Below are positions 5,522-6,467 of a stretch of DNA of 6,467 nucleotides, piece after piece (the first letter of the stretch is position 1; each line of letters begins with the position of its first letter). Under the pieces are notes generated by a model. That model had not been told where the DNA came from. It worked only from the letters and a program-made list of their open reading frames with translations, and ran no database searches. The DNA lies in the NCBI GenBank assembly GCA_020217165.1, contig JAIWOE010000202.1:1-6467 (forward strand), in the 5' to 3' direction. A program made the translations under genes and the position numbers. The stretch comes from Desulfovibrio sp. GTDB lineage: Bacteria > Desulfobacterota > Desulfovibrionia > Desulfovibrionales > Desulfovibrionaceae.

Positions 5522-6467
5522 TCAGGGCCGCTTGAACTCCGCGCAGCACAGGTAGCCCAGGGCAGTGGTGACGTGCTGTTCGAAGAGCGAATCGTCCTCC
5601 ACGTACTGCGCGCCCTGCTTGAGGGCGGCGCGCTCCAAGCCCCGGATGAGGGTTTCGCACCGGGGATGGATCTTCAGCCGCACCCTGCCCTCGGCATCGC
5701 AGAGCAGGCAGTTGACCAGGTTGTGCCTGTCCCGCACGGGGGGGTTGGATTTGGGAACCTTCTGCTGGGCAAAACCGGCCGTGGCCAGCAGGGAGTAATC
5801 GGTCATGCCGGAGCGGGTGTCCCGGGCGCGGCCAGAAGCGTCCCCATACACGATGATGCCGGCGCGGGCCTGTTCGTGCCAGGGCCGGGCCTTCATCTCA
5901 GCGATGACCTGATTGGTGTCCGCGGTTTCTATGACGATTTCGTCGAACACATGCAGTTCCATGCCATGGGGGCCGCGCCGCAGCTGGGCCAGGACGGAGC
6001 TCATGGGCTTGCCCGGCGCCAGGTTGAAGTCGTGGCTCCAGAGCAGCGGCAGTTCCGGGGCAAAGGCCACCTCTGCCATGAGGTGCTTGGCGCGGTCGAA
6101 GCAGTGGTAGATGCCATGGGCCGAGAGGGCCACCCACTTGCTCAGGACCATGCGGTCGTACAGCCGGGCCGGGTACATGCGCTTGAGGCTCTGGATGTAC
6201 CCCTCGGGCAGGTGACGATTCTCGAAGGTGGTGGCGTAGAAGACATCCATGAGTTCGGGATCGTACTGTTCCACAAACATGGAATGCATCCAGCTGCCGG
6301 GCTCGTCCAGGGTGGTGGTGAAGAGCATCTGGCAAGGCATGCGGGCATCCCGCAGCCGGGCCATGAGCACCTCCACGGCCTCCCGGCGGGCCAGGAAGCA
6401 TTCGTCCACCCACACCCAGCCGAATTCCACCCCAGCCAGCAGGTGGTAGGACTCCAGGGACCGGCAG
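5522..6467 (-). CDS. terL: Phage terminase large subunit (N-terminus outside window)
   Basis: This is the DNA-packaging motor of a tailed phage: an N-terminal ATPase and a C-terminal RNase H-like nuclease that cuts concatemeric DNA at the portal. The frame runs off the right edge, leaving 314 residues, probably missing the Walker A region. Visible features, numbered from the valine codon at 6430: RSLESYHLLAGVEFGW spans the edge and is typical of the segment before Walker B; Walker B with catalytic Glu is WVWVDE (5-10); a coupling-type motif TTTLDEPGSW is at 38-47. The nuclease begins LLWSHDFNLAPG (129-140) with D134, then HVFDEIVIETADTNQ (160-174) with D163/E164, and IVYGDASGRARDT (193-205) with D197. 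The C-terminal motif reads QHVTTALGYL (285-294), where many relatives have an Asp before ALGY. The apparent GTG at 6430 is internal, not the start. The gene heads a two-gene unit with the portal-like gene. Confidence 0.88.
   Translation of the reverse strand, partial: CRSLESYHLLAGVEFGWVWVDECFLARREAVEVLMARLRDARMPCQMLFTTTLDEPGSWMHSMFVEQYDPELMDVFYATTFENRHLPEGYIQSLKRMYPARLYDRMVLSKWVALSAHGIYHCFDRAKHLMAEVAFAPELPLLWSHDFNLAPGKPMSSVLAQLRRGPHGMELHVFDEIVIETADTNQVIAEMKARPWHEQARAGIIVYGDASGRARDTRSGMTDYSLLATAGFAQQKVPKSNPPVRDRHNLVNCLLCDAEGRVRLKIHPRCETLIRGLERAALKQGAQYVEDDSLFEQHVTTALGYLCCAEFKRP

Noticed and set aside
5475..5660. N-terminal extension of the portal-like protein up to 5660
   Set aside because: It would overlap the end of the terminase gene by over 130 bp, and a strong GGAGGTGA precedes the ATG at 5474.

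Overview
The window is GC-rich chromosomal DNA that fits a Desulfovibrio-like sulfate reducer. This is an inference from the two Ros/MucR-type regulators, whose basic C-terminal tail (RERRKKMKDMKLWEKR) resembles versions I associate with that group, and from the overall codon use. No rRNA or tRNA gene is present to confirm the taxon.

Left part (1-1642, + strand): the last two genes of a BMP/Nup-type (nucleoside or simple-sugar) ABC importer operon. The first permease is cut by the window edge; the second is complete and overlaps it by 11 bp. The binding lipoprotein and ATPase expected for this system would lie upstream, outside the window. A strong intrinsic terminator at 1664-1696 is oriented for the opposite strand.

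Centre (1731-3955): a small exported protein of unknown function on the - strand (1731-2291) is divergent from a tandem pair of Ros/MucR-family regulators on the + strand (2716-3117 and 3563-3955). The two regulators are gap-free paralogues with about 93 of 130 identical residues. Each has its own TTGACA promoter with an 18-bp spacer and a leader of roughly 38-39 nt, preceded by an AT-rich region with GCAA/TTGC elements and inverted repeats. Both have lost ligands of the family's Cys2His2 zinc site: by my alignment the first keeps two of four and the second one of four. The first gene is followed by a 168-nt 3' region and a perfect 11-bp stem terminator.

Right part (4101-6467, - strand): a phage packaging pair, the C-terminal two thirds or so of a large terminase followed by a portal-like protein. 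The block stops after the portal. No capsid, protease or scaffold gene follows; a large GC-rich hairpin and the convergent second regulator come next. This is the edge of a prophage, a packaging remnant, or a gene-transfer-agent-like locus, and the window alone cannot tell which.

The most interesting part is the regulator pair with eroded zinc sites and matched promoter regions, sitting at the edge of a phage packaging module. They could form a self- and cross-regulating silencer pair that also acts on the neighbouring phage genes, but that functional link is inference.
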